The notes beneath the pieces were generated by a model that ran no database searches, was not told the DNA's origin, and was given only the letters and a program-made list of their open reading frames with translations. DNA of 64,000 nucleotides. It comes from Allacma fusca (taxonomy: Eukaryota; Arthropoda; Collembola; Symphypleona; Sminthuridae). The DNA lies in the NCBI GenBank assembly GCA_947179485.1, contig OX359249.1:42208250-42272249 (forward strand), read 5' to 3'. Both the position numbers and the translations under genes were made by a program. Positions 12,880 to 28,300 of this stretch are shown here, piece by piece (position 1 is the stretch's first letter; every line of letters begins with the position of its first letter).

Positions 12880-13730
12880 ACTCTCCTCGAGTGTAAGCTT
12901 GCCACATGATTAACATGTACTGTCTCTTGGCCATAAATCTCTTGCCCTTCCCTTAAATTCCTTTCATTCCTTTTGATTTGATTATATTCCCAGAGCAGGG
13001 CACAGATAGGAGCTGTGCCTACAGAGGACCAATTATGTAAGATGCTGACATTTTCCTATATTATTTATTCATGTCTCATTTTGGAAGATGGGGACCACCG
13101 ATAAGTAATTAGTACTATTGATCCTCCAAAGGCAGCAAGATTATAGCTCCCAAGGTAAATAACAAACGTAGTCAGTTCTAAAGCCAGGGATGGTGGAGGA
13201 GGAGGGGGGGGCAGATGAAAGCTAGAGAAACTAAGTTTCCCAGGTTCTATACACTTGATGAAATTTAGAGTGAGAGATACATTAACTGAAGTAAGTTTTA
13301 CTGTCGTCGTTTTCACACCAAATTGACCTCAATCTAGTTAGAAAAGCCTCAGGGAGAGTGGGTTCAAGTAATCTTAATAAGCCGCATGCCAGTACATGAG
13401 GCTAACGGGACTTTCGTAGAAATTCCAAGTCGTGTTAGTCTTCATTAAATAGTTTGCCCGAATTTTCCATCTAACTCTCGTCAACTTCCGAGTGGAAAAA
13501 AAAACTCCGGGATCAGGCCATCATGAAAGCTTACTTTCTTTCCTAGTCTAAAGCATTAGTTACGATTACGACCGTTTCACTGTAATGATTTATAGTATTT
13601 GTGAATATATTTCCATCCTGATAACGGTAGTCTCCTTCCTGAATGGTGTAAGGACGTTAAAAATTATGTATGAGTACATATACAGAATTAGGAAAGTAAA
13701 CTTTTCCCGTCTATTTTTGGCATTTATCTT

Positions 13731-13752
13731 TCTCTCTCTCTCTCTCTCTCTC
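13731..13752. repeat. (TC)n microsatellite
   Basis: Pure TC tract of 22 bases. Confidence 0.9.
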
Positions 13753-16105
13753 ATCATTTCAGAGAGTTTTTTTTTGTAATTATTAGTAATGGTAACTTGA
13801 ATAAAACTCTGGTTTCTTGCTTGACAGTATTCATTTCCTAATTTATTTGAAAAACTTGTTTGTCATTTGGGAGTAGAGCGAGCGGAAGTATACATCTGGC
13901 CTGAGCATTGCATTTCTTTTTATTCATTTGCAGTCAGCTCAAATCGCTCGTCCATGCACAAAAATGCTGGCGTGGAAAGAAATTAAATCCCTGCTCTTCA
14001 AAGGCTGGGGTATCACACTTAAGTACATATTTAAAAGACCAGAGAACCCGCATAATTTTACCACATGCCCTAGTTTTTTTTTAAATCAGCAATTAATTAA
14101 TAAATACCAAATGTTCAAACTGACTCAAGTTAGGATTGATTCTCGCGTCTGCTTCATTATGAAGTTCCAAAGTATTTGAAAAGATTTTGAAGGAACGTGG
14201 ATGAGGTCGCTCTGCTCGCGGGAGAAAGTTGAAGCCACAACTCTTATCTCACTATTTGTGTGGGATGAGTCTGGGGTTAATTATACTCGTGTGATATACT
14301 ATCATTCATTTCATTTCTTTATATTTCTCCTCTTCCTCTGGAGTTAATCACTATTGGGGAGAATAATTTTTAGCTTTAAGACCCTGGCTTGCCCTTCCTC
14401 AATTCGGTTTGCCTAATTCCAGATTAGATTTTGTGCTTGGGGGAAATGCCACTCTCTACAATATAATTTACATTTAGGCACCTACTTTAAGTCCATCTGG
14501 ATCACTAACTTCGGGGATGGTCTTATTTTGTCAAGAATTTGACATGAGCTAAACTCAGCCAATTATTATTAATTAGTCTGGTTAGAATGATGGAGCACAC
14601 AATGATTCCAGATTTCCCTCATTGGTAATATTTCAAGAGAATGTGAATTTTCCTTGAATAAGATATTGAACCTAGAAAAAAGGAGAAAGCCAAGCAAATC
14701 CAGTCAAGTAGATACATAAGGGGCTCGAATGAGGAAAAAGTGAAGGCTTGGATGGAGCTGTACAATGGACAACGCACATGACTGTAGATAATAATACAAA
14801 AAACCATATCATTCCAGACATATGCCTTCCAGATCAGGAGTCAGCCTTTAATGGGTTCTGTATTGCAAAGGTCAAGGCTGGCTGTTCAAAAATAACTACA
14901 ACTTGCAAATCCTTACAAGGAACATTAGCACAAGCTAGTGGCATGAGTACTTGATTATGGTAAGTAATTACAAGGCTTTAGACACTCCAGAGGAAATATA
15001 AACTCCTAAACAAACGAATTACTTTCTCCAATTTTGCTAACTTCCAGGAATCATCGTGAGGTTTTATGGGCACAATCATCAAATTAAATTCTCCCATTGC
15101 TCCAAGGTTTTAATTCCATTTGAGAATAGATTGGCCGGAAGAATTACTCACTTGCTCGTTAATTAACACAAGTGATTTTAACCTCTTGCTCTTTAAATCA
15201 CTCGCGTATGTATAATTCTGGGAGCAAACTTCTACTACTGTATTTTATTTACATTTTAGGAACTCCACTCTTTCAATGGAATGTGGGCTGTGCCAGCTAT
15301 GCATGGTTAGTCCAGAGATTAATTCCTACAGATGAATCGATAAAAAGCAAGTGAATTTATAATATTCCTACCTGAATGAATTTATGGAATTATTTTTAAA
15401 AGGGCAGTATTATATGACACCAGTAGAGTTTGACTTCCAAATTAAAAAAGTTAAGGAGTAAGTTGAAGAGTTGGAGCGTAAACATTTCATAGCATCATAA
15501 AAAAATTTGTTGCCTTTTTAAAACCCAATTACTCGAAGGGCTCTGTACTATTAAGTATCTACAGATAAAATAGAAAACAACATTGGGACATTTGTATGGG
15601 AAATTTTGGGAATTTAGAGAATTAGATACTTAAATAGTTTTTGCGTGTTGCCATTCTGAATGCTCAGTGCTTGGCTCCAGGGCTTGGAGAAGTAGTTAAA
15701 ATAGTAGCTTTATTTGAATCTCAAATGGAATTATCTACTTAATATTTATCCCCATTAAAATTATTATGCATGAATTTTCATACATCTTGTAGGGATGTTA
15801 CGACTAAAACAAAAGCAAGTAGGTTAGTTATTCAAAGAACTACATACATTTATGTGGGGTTGGGAGAGAAAGTCAGTATTAGAGAGGAAGTATGGACTTT
15901 CGGAATTATTACAAGGCCAATTCCGATGAGTGGAAACACCGAGGAAAGATAATTGGGCTTTGGAGCGGAATATGATTCCTTTTGCATTTACGGCTTACCT
16001 AGACTTTCACATGTTTGATGCATATTGCATGAACAATACCCCTGCAAATATGTAATTACAAATGTCTGTTTACCTTCTCAAGCTGAGAAAGCACTGTTCC
16101 CTCTT

Positions 16106-16384
16106 TAGGACCGACCCCTCTCAAAAGAGCCACTTTACAAGGGTGCATTGATTTTCCCTTGTATGTGATTCACATAGGAAATTTCCCATTCAAAATGACC
16201 CGGTTATAGAGAGTGTGGCAGGATTGATTCTACCTCTCCTTCTTTATAACGAGGTTCTACTGTATGTGCTTGAGGATGACTTTCCTCATGGCTTGTAGAA
16301 TTCAGTCGGGAGTGTGAAGAACTATATGCAAGTTACAGGGCAGCTAATCCAATCTGGTCGTTATAATAAGTCCAAATTACTGTA
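16106..16384. mobile_element. Degraded pogo/Tigger-like transposon ends
   Basis: TTTATAACGAGGTTCTACTGTA ends at 16264; its last bases fit a right-hand pogo/Tigger inverted terminal repeat. A related GGTCGTTATAATAAGTCC...TTACTGTA lies at 16356-16384 in the same orientation. Upstream, AGGACCGACCCCTCTCAAAA near 16108 resembles subterminal sequence of such elements. No matching left end (TACAGTAGAACCTC) was found, so this is a relic or two nested ends. Confidence 0.35.
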
Positions 16385-19300
16385 GCATTAACTCCTTTAC
16401 CTTTCCCAAAGCCGCTGCCAGACACTGTGTGCTGCCCGAGGTGAAAAAAGGGGATGTAGTCAGTTGATTTCAAAGAGACTCTGTCCCTATAGACACATGA
16501 ACGGAACCACTAGCCCAAGTTGCCGGTCTGACTTGTAATTATTCTTCTGTTGAGCTCAACGGGAAGCTGATGCTCTTTGGAATCTTCCAGTCAAATCATA
16601 CTTAAATAACTCCTCTTCTCCACTCAGGGGGGGGGCATTGCATTTACAATAATAATTCTGATTTATTATAGACTTGACTGGTTCTCTTTCCTAATATAAA
16701 TTAAGGAGCTCGGGAAATAAGTTCACTATCTCACTGACAATTTGTAGTGTATGTTGTGAGCTAGACCCACTCATTCTTACTCTTCAACTTCCCGAGTATG
16801 TACCACAAGAGAAATTATTACATTCTTACTTGAACCTTGCTTTCCGTGCACAAACCCCTGGGCTGCCTTCAATACGGACTTTCTCCGGGTTTTAAACTTC
16901 TAGAAAATTTGGGCCCCTTCGTGACCCAGCACGCTGAGTCGGGACTTGGAGCTAATTATTACAGCCGAGACGTTCTATTGATTGGACTTTTTGCACTCCA
17001 AATATCAACCCTGGACTTCTAAGATGCACGTAAATAATGTACTTTATCTACGATTCCCAATTTAAGGAACTAATCTTAGCACACTGGTTTTAGTAATTAT
17101 TACTCATTTAGTGTAAATGCAGTCATGTAGCGTGATTTGTGCTTGTGCACAAATCCAGCCAATTCATCTGTAGTTCGGTTGACTTGTGCAAGATTTCGGA
17201 CTGTTTTCTTTTCACACTTCCGTCTCGGTCTAAGCAGTGCAGTCTGCCACGCCACAGATTAGCTTTTACGAACAATAGCTCATGATTTAGGAGTAGGGAT
17301 GGGGGAAAAATGGAGGGATATAAATTTTGCATCTCCGGCAACAACGGAAACACTTAATTTATGCGGGAGTAATGCACAAACGGAATTTTGATGGTAATTG
17401 AACGTAGGAATTTATGGGGCGGTAAATTTATATTTGGACGTGCAACTCTGAGAGTCTGCCTGCTTTCCGAAATTATTACAAAATGTAAATTAGAAAATCA
17501 AGTCGGAAAATTAAATTTATCTAATACAAATTTATGGACACTTGCTACGACGCTAGCTTTATGACATTTGTAAACTTGATAATATTTCCATCGCCTTTAG
17601 GAAACTTCCCGAGAGGATTTCCAACCATTACATTAAACCATGGAGCTCAGACCTATAAATTAATTTTGAAACTTTGATGTCATTCAACTTTGGTAATGTT
17701 ATTGCTATTGCACAGTGACTCACTTTTTGACATTTGTTAATATCCAGTTGCTAACAGTTCCTTTGTGTCTCATTATTTTTCCAATGGTACTCTATCTGAA
17801 GTTACATTTGTTTTACTTACATTCAAATAATATAAATTCTGACGTATAAATTGTCATTTCTGTTACAAGTATCGGGATTCATGGTTTCAAGGAACGTGTG
17901 CCTTTTGCAGTAACCATTATTATTCAAGCTGGTTGTAATTCACACAACCCGTTACTCATTACCAAATATTATTTCTTCTCTTCAGAAGTTCTCCATTGGG
18001 GATGAAATAACACTGAACCATAGGTACGTGTTGCAGAGTCTTTGTAGAAGAGTTACATTTAATTATATTAGTTTCTGTCACTTTTAGAAGTAGAGAATGG
18101 AATTATGTATATTGTGTATCGTGGAAGCAAATAGAGAAATTTTCCTCAATCAGACCCAGAAACAAACTTCCCACGCAACCCTTATCATAATGGAATCTGA
18201 CGTTTTTATCCTATTAAAAAATTCAATTAAATAATTTCAATTTAATAATCTCAGCTTCTTGTCCCGAGTATTTCCCACCGTAAATTTAAAGCCCGAAAGC
18301 TAATTTCAAGTAGGTGGTTACACATGTCACAGCGCAGGTGTGTCTAACATTCACTCTGGGATCATTCTGAAGAGAAGAAATTGAATCATGGAGGTAGAAA
18401 ATAATTCCTAAAAAGAAAATAAAACAAATTTTTCAAGGCTAAATCCATTAATTATAAGGCTGTGAAAAAATGAAAACAGAGAAGGTCATAGTGAAAGAAT
18501 CACATTCAGATTCCTTTATGTGCTTTGAATACACCAGGCATGATGATGGTGCTACTAATTATAGTGCCTTACGGTGAGTTTTATAAAGTAATGTACGGGT
18601 CCTTCAGTAACATGCATAATTATATAATTATGTATATCCCTTGCTGTCATTAAAATATTCTTAAGACTTACAAATGGAGATTCTTGGAGAGGTTGTAAAT
18701 CTCTTCCTTGTGGGAGCTTTCCCCTTTACTTTTAAATCGAGAGTTGACTGTATTTTAATCCCAGGCCAAATACTGATAGAGAAGTTGTATGCTATTGGTT
18801 TGTATGGGACGCCCATTACAGTGAAAATTGTTGGTTACTGGCTGGGCAAATATGCAAAGAACGCTTGGAACCCTCAGTTCCTAGCCTGTGGCTAGTCATA
18901 ATCACATTTACAAAAAACAGGAAGAATCCCCAAAGACTCGGAATGAATTTCGGAGATAAGGTTTTCTACGACCCGACCTACTGTCCAAACATAGACTGCG
19001 AGAGACCAGGCTGGGATGTCACGTTTCATGACCCAATTTCCCAGGATGCTGTACATGTGAGCATTCCCGCTTTCCCCGGATCTCTAATGGTAATCATAAT
19101 TACGTGCATAGTCGAAATACTTTTCAATGGTAAATTTTCCTTGGATATTGGATACTAGTTTCCTAGCTTTTATTTCTAGTTGTTTTCTGTTTCCAGAGAA
19201 GAATAGTTTCTCATCCCCAATGGAAATTAGGAACAATCTCATATGGCAGGGAAAGCAGAGCTGAAATTATATTCTGATGCAATAGCGTACAAGTCAAGTT

Positions 19301-22300
19301 TAAAAATCTGACAGTAATAATTAGTTAATCGGATCAAATGTAATTTATATTCTAATTTATTTCTATTTATTGAAATGTGAGTATATATGTAATTTATTAC
19401 ATTTATCTGAAAATCATTCCTTCAAATTTAATCCGGATCTGGCTGTAAATAAATATACTTTTGCTGTATTGATTTTTGTTTTGTGACCAAGTTCGTCGGG
19501 AGTTCCTTGAATGGGTGTTAAGGCCAGGACACATTTCTGTGGCCTTGTAACCGAGGTGAGGCAGTCATGTATTTGTATTTATAATTAAATTTGGAAGGAA
19601 AAAAAATCCGAGGAGAAAATGGTTGTTGGTTGGGTGAGTACAATACACTTGAGTTGAAATAAATATTCGCTCTGATTTTCAATTATGTTCTAGTTTGCGT
19701 GCAATTTCCTGGAATCCCCTGTAATTCTTTACACACGATAAAATATGTATGCCTTTGTTGGGATTGGAGTTGATGGACATGGAGTGAATCCTAGTGAAAG
19801 GACCTTTCAATATTTGAATTCATTTCATAAAAGGAGAAAGCTAGGGAAGAAGTTGGGAGCGGAACTGAGGATTTTCAAGGCCGGGACGCACAAAGAACCA
19901 AGGAGTAGAAGTTTCTCTAGAGAATTGATTTCATTTTCGGATTTGAATTAATTCCATCCCTACTCATATGCTATTTGCATACTCAGTGCGGTCGACTTGT
20001 ACTGAGGTAGAACTTTCCATGTATTTTTAAATTTACATAGATTTTTATTAAAATTCCTTCCCTTCCAGTCCGCCTTTAAGACACATTATTTACACTGACT
20101 TCTGCTCTGTCAACTTAGAAGGGAGGAATTTGAGTTTTCTGTTTTCAATACAATTCTTTCCTTACAAGTACTCCTTTGTTCCCCGCTGGCCACACATTTG
20201 TGAGAGGGAGTTGAGGAAATGTTTGAGGGAGGCAAGTTAGGAGAACTGATTCTTCAGACTTTCTCTTGTCTTTCTTTCCTCACCTTTTCTCTGAGCAGTG
20301 CCTTCCCTGGAAAACTTCTAACAATGTAGTTCTTTATTCTCTAGTTCCTTCCTCCGCATCCTTCCAACCGCACTCTCACTGTTCCTCTATGGAGAGCCTT
20401 TGAATTACTGGGGAAATTTTCACCCACGGTCATTCCAGGCATTCCACTCCCTGACTTTGAAATTTAGCATGGGAGTGCGCTCCGGAGTTAAGTGTCAGTT
20501 GGGGCATGGATTTGTTGATTCAAATTTGTATAATCATTGCAGTTATGGGGAAATCCTGTAACTTCTCGTACAGAACACTTGCGTTCTCTGAATGCTAATT
20601 GAAATTAGAGCATACACAGGAGCTAAACAATTGTACAACATGGCTCTGCAGGCCATTATGCATATCGAACTAGAGCTAACTATCCCTCACGAGCACATTT
20701 ATACATGCCCTCACTTACAATGTACTTTTATGATTATGCACATTCGTACATATACTTCAGAAGTTTCGGCATGTGCTTGATAATATGTCAAACATAATTA
20801 TCTCCATGTCATACATATGTCTACTAGTGTATGTCTTCAAAATGGAAATATCCAGGGTTGCTTATGTGGAGTTTCTTATATATAATTTGACATGCACAAA
20901 TGTACCCATGCATGTGTAAATGTGAGTACGTACTTGCATTTTCCTGTGCATATTTGCTCTTTGGTGTATGTGTATGTACAGGCTTTCATTTTTATACAGG
21001 GACGTATGTATGTACATACAGGGGGACGCCTCTAGCCCGATGATCCCAAGTATGTAATTACGTATGCATGTATTCAAAGAAAGGGAAGGAGAATTGGGCT
21101 AACCTTGTGTCGTCTATTTATTAGGAAACAAGGGCAAGGTGGAGTTGTGTGTGAGTGAAGGAGAGGGAAAATAAAAGGGAAGAAAGACAATTCCTTTTAG
21201 TTCCGTAGTAGTAGGGCTTTCCCCGAGAAAAATGTCTGCACATAGGTCTTCATTTCTGGAATTTCATTTCCTCCGTTGATTATTTTCTCTCTCCCAGTCC
21301 CCGTCATAATAAGGATCCAGCCTGTAATTTTCTTCTCATTTTCTCAAAGTACACTTTTCATGAAATTCTCAAGTGACTTGTGGGACTAAATTGATCAATT
21401 ACGGATGTGCTCAAAGTTTCATGCAGAAGAGAATTTATATTTTCATTATTTCCACATTGTTCGTCACGGAATGGGGTGTGCATGAATGGAGGTAATATTC
21501 ATGCATTATCCACCCACACGTACATATGCTAGCTGGCTCTGAATGTATCATTCAGAAAGTTAACTTCAATTAGCTATGCATTGGCGTCTGGACTGGAGCA
21601 TCTGCAAGTCCCCTCTTTCCCGATGACTACGCCGGACATATTTTATGCAAATCGTTACTCCACTTTCATGTGGGACGGTCTTGGAATTTAAATAACATTT
21701 TAAAAAATAATAAAAAATAATGACTCCACAGATAAGTACATGAGCATATGCCATACAGTATACTCCTTCTACAAAATCCTATTTATATATGTAGCATTGA
21801 AAGAGTCTTTTTTCATTTTCGTAACTTTTGGGTAATGTGGAAAGCTCCTATTTTTTTTTTTTGAGTAAAATAAAGTTACCAAGTGAACAGTAGATATAGA
21901 TATTTGAAATCATACTTGCCTTGAAATTTAATAAAACTGCAGAAACTTTTATCTTCAAGCTTGAATTCACCGATTGCTTAACATGTTGTACTTCAGAATC
22001 ATTTTTGTACTATGTCATGTATTATATATGTATATGAAGGAATTCCATAGCTGGATAGACTTCTGGGGACGCTCAATTTTACATTACAAGTTTTGAAAGA
22101 TTTGTAGAGACTCTTTGTCGGAACTCAAACTAGCTCTGTACAAAGTAGGAATTCTCTTCGGGTTCAGGGGACAAAATGACCCTAAGGAAGTTGCTCAAAT
22201 TTCAATTTCAAGAAATACAGACAATATAGCAGTGGTATTATATCCCCATGGAAGAAAAGTCCCCTTTTGCGAGTCCGTAACACTCTTGCATAAGTTCATT

Positions 22301-25300
22301 GTTTCAAATCAAAGTTTTCCCCTTCGTGTTCTCTATCTATATGGATCAGAGTTTTGTGAGGGCTTGCAATTTTCACCTAGTTTGAAACTATTTCTGAGGA
22401 ATGCTTTTGCATTCCATTCAAACTATTTCACTTTGACAAGAGTGACAATTTTACTTGGTTTGGTTGCAGTAGATTCTCATATTAGCGGTGCATTAGCCTC
22501 CAAGCGGACTAACCTTTACCGAGTAAAATATTAAATTATAAAAGCTACATGCCACATAGCTGTAGGTAGGTAACCTTTCACCTGAATAATTCAGTTATGT
22601 TAAATCCCTCTTTTAAATTAAGCGGAAAATTGAACGTGAGAATTGTAAACAAATTATTCTGTGAAGAGACTTGACCCTATTGGGGATCATTTCATCCTCT
22701 CCATACAAAAGGGTTATGTTCTGTACTAACTCCGATGCCCTTACATGTGGTTTTCGCATTACAAGAGCCAAGCTCTCCAAATCACACTTGGCTTTAATGT
22801 AGCTCTGTTGAAAAACACTAATACCGACTTTGACGTCCGTATTACGTCCTACATTTCCTAAAACTTTATGCTTTTATGTATGAGAGCACATATGATAGAC
22901 AAATCCTGGGATTTAGACACCCGAAAGGAGAAAATGAGAGCTGTAACTTTGGACCCCGGAAGTTTTTTTATCTCATAATACCTTGGCTAAAACTTGTTTC
23001 CTTCCAAGAATTTTTACTGTAGTAGTTACTCCGATGTATGGCATTATCTATAATGGTAACCCCGGGGGCTATTATTAATTCATTTTTATGAGCAGATTTG
23101 GCGGTTACGCATATGTTATTGTGTAATGCGAGAGATTTTTGGGTGTTGAGACCTCTGTTTGTTTTGGGGTTAAGAGATGCTACGAGGAAATTAGCTTCCC
23201 ATCAAATATGCCTCATAAAATTTCTTATGTTTGTTCTTTACACAGCGAGGGTGTATACACTTGATGGGGCATCTCAGACTGTTTTCTCCCTTCAGCTTAT
23301 GCAATAACATGTGAGTTCGGAATTAATTCCTAGCTCCCCCTTTCATATTAAAGTTTCTTTCACACTAAAAAAATAATTACTTGATACACTTGAGCCAATA
23401 CTTGCGGTAACAGTGGTCAACATTGCGAGACAAGGTAATAAATTACATATCTAAGTTTTTCAAGGAAATGGTCCACGATTTCAGATACTGATAAAATCCC
23501 AAATATCTCTAGTACTCTTTATCATTTGAGACGCAATTTTTTGCAGCTAGCGAAATAATTTCATCGAATTCAAGCATTATTTAATTTGTTCCTACTTGTT
23601 GTAATTTTTAGAAACTCAAACTTAAAATTTACGAGAAAATCTATAAATACATTTTGCAAAACAGTACGTATGCAAATACTTGGAGTATGTAGATAGATTT
23701 AGGCACTTGTATTTGTCTCTCTTGTGACGTCTGCAAAACTTGAAAATCGGAGAGAAAATATAGTGTGAGAACTAACTGAACCAAAATTGGAAAAGGGACA
23801 AGAATTTCTAACACTTGACATAAATAACATTAATAGCTCAAGGGAAATGACATAATTTGAGAAAAAGGATTGGAGATTTGTGAGTGCGGTGAAATCAAAG
23901 GAATTGGAGCCATTTATTTGTTTTCTTACTTCTCTTAATTGATTTCAATCAAATGCAGGCGGGCAAGCTGAAAGAAATGTTCGTGCTCTAAATATCGTCC
24001 CCCTCGAAGTGGTAATGTCACTAATATCTCGAGGAGCGTGGGTGGCATGGGCCGTTGTGTTGTTGTGAATTGTGAGACGATTCCTCTCAACAAAGGAGTG
24101 GGAATTGACAGGTTTAGTTTTGTCCTGTTTGTGTGTGTCTCCATGTATCTATATGTACACATGACCAGAGGAACATGCTCACCATTGTCCCACGTGTAGA
24201 TGGACTCGACGGTTACAATCCTCTTTTTATTTGTCTTCAAGTTTTCTCATAAGGATGAGTGAGTTTTACGATTACGACAGTCTATCTGCATTCAATTTCA
24301 TCCATTAGATGACACATGGCCATCCATTCTTCCCCCAAGCTAGTTTTGTAAGAGATATTAGAACCCAGTAGAATGTTGCCCTCACAATACTTGATTTGAG
24401 GTAAGAATCTAACCTGACGATGAATAGCATTAGCTCCTTTCTCCGTCGTCTTCTCCTCTTCTGAGAAGCTTAACTTACATATGTACAATAATTACATACA
24501 TACGTCAGTTTCCCCTCCCCTGGGGAACTTCTCCCTCAGGTTTGCATTAGTTCCTGGAATTGCTCATTGAGGCAAGTTGTAACGTTAAGGATAAGTAGAG
24601 TTTAGATTAGGAATGTTGGACGCAGCAAGTTTGTTTCCGCTACGACTCTCAGTTCTGTTTCACACACCCTCCTGCCCAGCCTAGGTACATAGCTCCGGGT
24701 GTAAGTAGTTACTGCTAGAGTTGAGGCATTGTTTAGCCCCAGCCTCTATCATCATGGACAGTGGAAATCCTGGGCCAAGTATTGTGCAACTATGATGATA
24801 CATTTACTTCGAAGGTGCTCAGCGAGGCACAAGATCCAAGAGGTAGGACAGAATTTAGGAATACATTACCTATCTATATATGTTAGTTCCCCAACTTCAA
24901 ATAGACTTCTCTCGCTTGGAAATGCAAACCGATGGTAACTTGGTTGGACTTACTTTTAATTTGTTATGACAACACGTGTCCTCCCATCCTCATTGTAATC
25001 CTATTTCTGCTATCTTTTTCCCCTTAAAGAGTAAAACAGCTCTCCGTCTCAGAGCCACCCGAGACTTATGAAATACTTATTTTATATGGAGAGAAAGTAA
25101 GTAAATACTCCATGTATCAATTTTTTAGCCGACCTCGTATGTACTCCAGTGTCTATCGTTATTCTCTTACGAAAACTCCTCTACGATGACTTCGTGCCTC
25201 TGACGTTCGTAGCTTCGCTATATTTCCCCGTAGCCTCTACGTACGCTCTAATTTTTTTTTTCTTCGCCAGGACCATGGGAAAATCAGCCTCATTTTCAAC

Positions 25301-28300
25301 CTTCCTCAGTGGGGACGGAGTGAAGGAAAAATAGATGAGAGGAAGCGAGAAAGCAATTTATATGGGTAGGAATTGCAACGTGCATGGGGAAGGCAGTAGT
25401 GTTGTGTACTTCACGGCAGGGGCTTTGCTTTGTTAACAAATCTTTGCTCGAGGAAGTTTGCGCTAATAATTCCATGTGTATCCATCCCACATGTCAAACA
25501 GATCTTGAGAATACTTATTCTTCTCCACATCTAACAACATACTTGTTGGAGTGGAGTGAAAGATGCATTTTTCACTGTGATGGGATGATAAAAGTCACTT
25601 AAAGTCCCGCATCACGCAGTTGAATGAAATACGAGGGTGAGATGGGATGGAATCTCACTACATCGTGGAGTGAACTCAATCCTTTATTAGGTATCTATTT
25701 TGCACGTCTAGCGAGGGAGCCTGTGGTGGGATTTTCCCTTACTTTCTCTTTATGAATTTTATACTTATGAAATTCCTCCCGCTCGAAATTTTTCAGGACT
25801 CTGACAATGAGTTACAGTTCCAGAGTCATGACGACTTTCACCTCGGAACTACCTCTAAATTCCACTTTGAGACTGGAGTATTCCGCTGGGCTACTTCAGA
25901 ACTACAGGAAAGAATTGTGGATACAATAGTACTTGGAGCAGTCAACTTGGCAGAAGTAAAATATTTACGTATTTAATATTTATAAACAAAATTTTAGTCC
26001 ATCTGTCCCGGGATAATATATACATATCTTCAAGTTGTCGGAGAGCGCCTTCATATCATGTCATATACAATGCAATATCAGGAATAGTAAATTGATATGT
26101 TCAAATATGACATTTTTCGACGGAATTTTATATAGGTATCTACGTCTCGTATAAAATTCACAATTGGAGTAACAAAAATGATATTTATTAACTTCTCGAA
26201 AACTAACTTTATCAAATTTTATAAAGTTAGCAGTATAATTTAGAGAAGCAAAGAATTTAAAAATCCATTTATTCCTTACTTCCAAGCAAAATATGATGTT
26301 AGAAATATTGAAGTGAGTAAGTATGTTATGGATTGGAGTAAGAGAGTCAATTTGATTTTTCAACTAGATATTCGAATTTTTTAAGAACTTCAGGCAAAAA
26401 AATTTCAACTCCCAAAATCATTGAAAACGTAAGTAGTGATACCAAGCGTCCAAGTAGTAAATTTGATTCTTATCCGTGCTGAGTTCATGTCTCATTTTAT
26501 ATAATTACATATGTACATATGTATGTAACAACCCTAAGACCGTCCTATTCTCAAACTTCAAAGATCAGTTTAATTCTTAGTCGTCGGGAAGCTTCTCTAA
26601 ATTAATGAAGTAGCGCTCTGAGAGAGCCTGATGAAGAACGCCCTGACAATTTTTGTATGAGCGTTGACTGGCTTCATTTGGAAACGTGAAAGAAATAACT
26701 CTAGAGTGGATCTCAAGTTCAAGAGCATGAAATGAGGTTGATTTGAAGATCCATTTGGATCAATTTTAGCAAGTAATAATGTGGTTTTGAAAGCAAACGA
26801 TTGATTTTTCTCTTTCTTAGGCCAAGGCCAGGTTTCCAATTGAGTAGCATATTCTCGCATGTTTTTTTTGCTATTTGCTCTTCTCGCCCTAGTAGGTTTC
26901 ACAAATAGTTTCCTACTCAAAGTAGTCTACATATGAGGGTAGGCTACTCAACAAGAGAAAAATAGCAGAAGTAGACCTGCTCAAAGAAGGAGTTGCAAAC
27001 CACAAAAGTGCACTTGAGTCATCGCTACCTACAATTATGCCTTTCTTCTCCTCAAGTATCTATAACTATATGTATATCATACTACTACATTATGCATCTC
27101 ATGTATAAGCTATTATTTGAGCGGGATAGCTTGAACATAATCCAACGGGGTAAGGTGACCTGGTAGCGCTGAAGCAATTTAGAACAAAAGAGGTGTGCCT
27201 CAAGGCTTGAATGTGTTCCAAACGGACAGGACGTGAAGCCACGCAGAGAGGGGAAGACGAGCACTACGAGATGTGAAAGTATGGAGAAAGTTATGGAAGA
27301 CGAGAGAGAGAGATCCAGGTATTGATGCATTAGAGCCGGGTTTCTAATGGGGATGAATACGTTATATGATATGGGAAGGAATGAAACTGAAGACAAGCGG
27401 GCACTTGCTCTCTCCCCCACCTCCCTCAACTACATATTTCTAGCATTACATGGTAATACAATCATGCTTCGAAAACATAAAATAGATTTGATAATTCAAC
27501 AATTTCTCAAAATGATCAGTGAGGGAACCATTGAGAGACGTTTGCTTTCCCTTCCCACCCGTCGCCTGCAGGAGAAAGTCCCCTCTTACTTTCTCCAAAA
27601 AAAGGATCTTTCCTTTACATCCGTACATCCTCCTTTCTGGTCCTAGTATGTCCAGGCTATAGTAACGTTTTAAACGAACACAATGATAATAGGCTCCTCT
27701 TCAATCTCCAAACCAAGACAAGGCTCGAAACCAGTCTGCTCCAGACAAACTGCCACTGTAGTACTTTCCCAGGCACACGCATTCACCTGCATACTGGGGT
27801 TACGCATGTATCTGCATATCTGTACATGTATCTATCTGGATACGTCTGATCATGTTCAGCACCCCGTACCCAAACAAACACAGACAAACATTACTTCAAA
27901 AAGTTACTCATGTATTTACACAAAACTTTTTCATACCCTGTCTGGACATACACATTTATCTACGACGGAGAAAAACGCTAATGCGAATCATTCGATTTTC
28001 CTTTTCTGGAACATTGGATTGGAAGAGTACCCGGAGTTTGGTACTGTTGTTGGAGCCGGACTTGCGAGACTGTCTTTCCTGTTGATGGGAGTATTGGTGT
28101 TGGCATTGCAGAACTTAATAATCACAGGTAATTACATAAAGTTTTAGCACCGAGGCCATATAATATGAGATGGCAAGGGACAAGGTGGAAATAATGAGCC
28201 GAGTCTCTGAACATACAATTATTTCCCCCCCCCATCCCCATTCAACAAAAAACCTTCCTCCCTTCCATGAAATAGAGTAAGACACTTGGTCACTAACTAC

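Larger units (their letters stand above)
5404..16105. other. Intronic DNA without recognisable genes
   Basis: I read both strands and found only microsatellites and unsupported open frames. The longest is 11877-12311 (plus, 144 codons, no family motif), with 7168-7512 (minus, 114 codons) next. Neither has flanking splice borders that would extend it into a gene. Confidence 0.5.

Noticed and set aside
18865..19158. 97-codon frame containing a YCPNIDCERPGW segment
   Set aside because: Starts at TTG, overlaps another frame and matches no family; two cysteines alone are not evidence.
22115..22534. 139-codon plus-strand frame
   Set aside because: Its start is TTG, not meaningful in animal DNA, and the translation resembles no known protein.
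27683..28147. 154-codon plus-strand frame, the longest in the intron
   Set aside because: Begins with ATG and has a hydrophobic stretch, but low-complexity TACATG-derived residues and an overlapping second frame suggest chance. Transcript data could reverse this.
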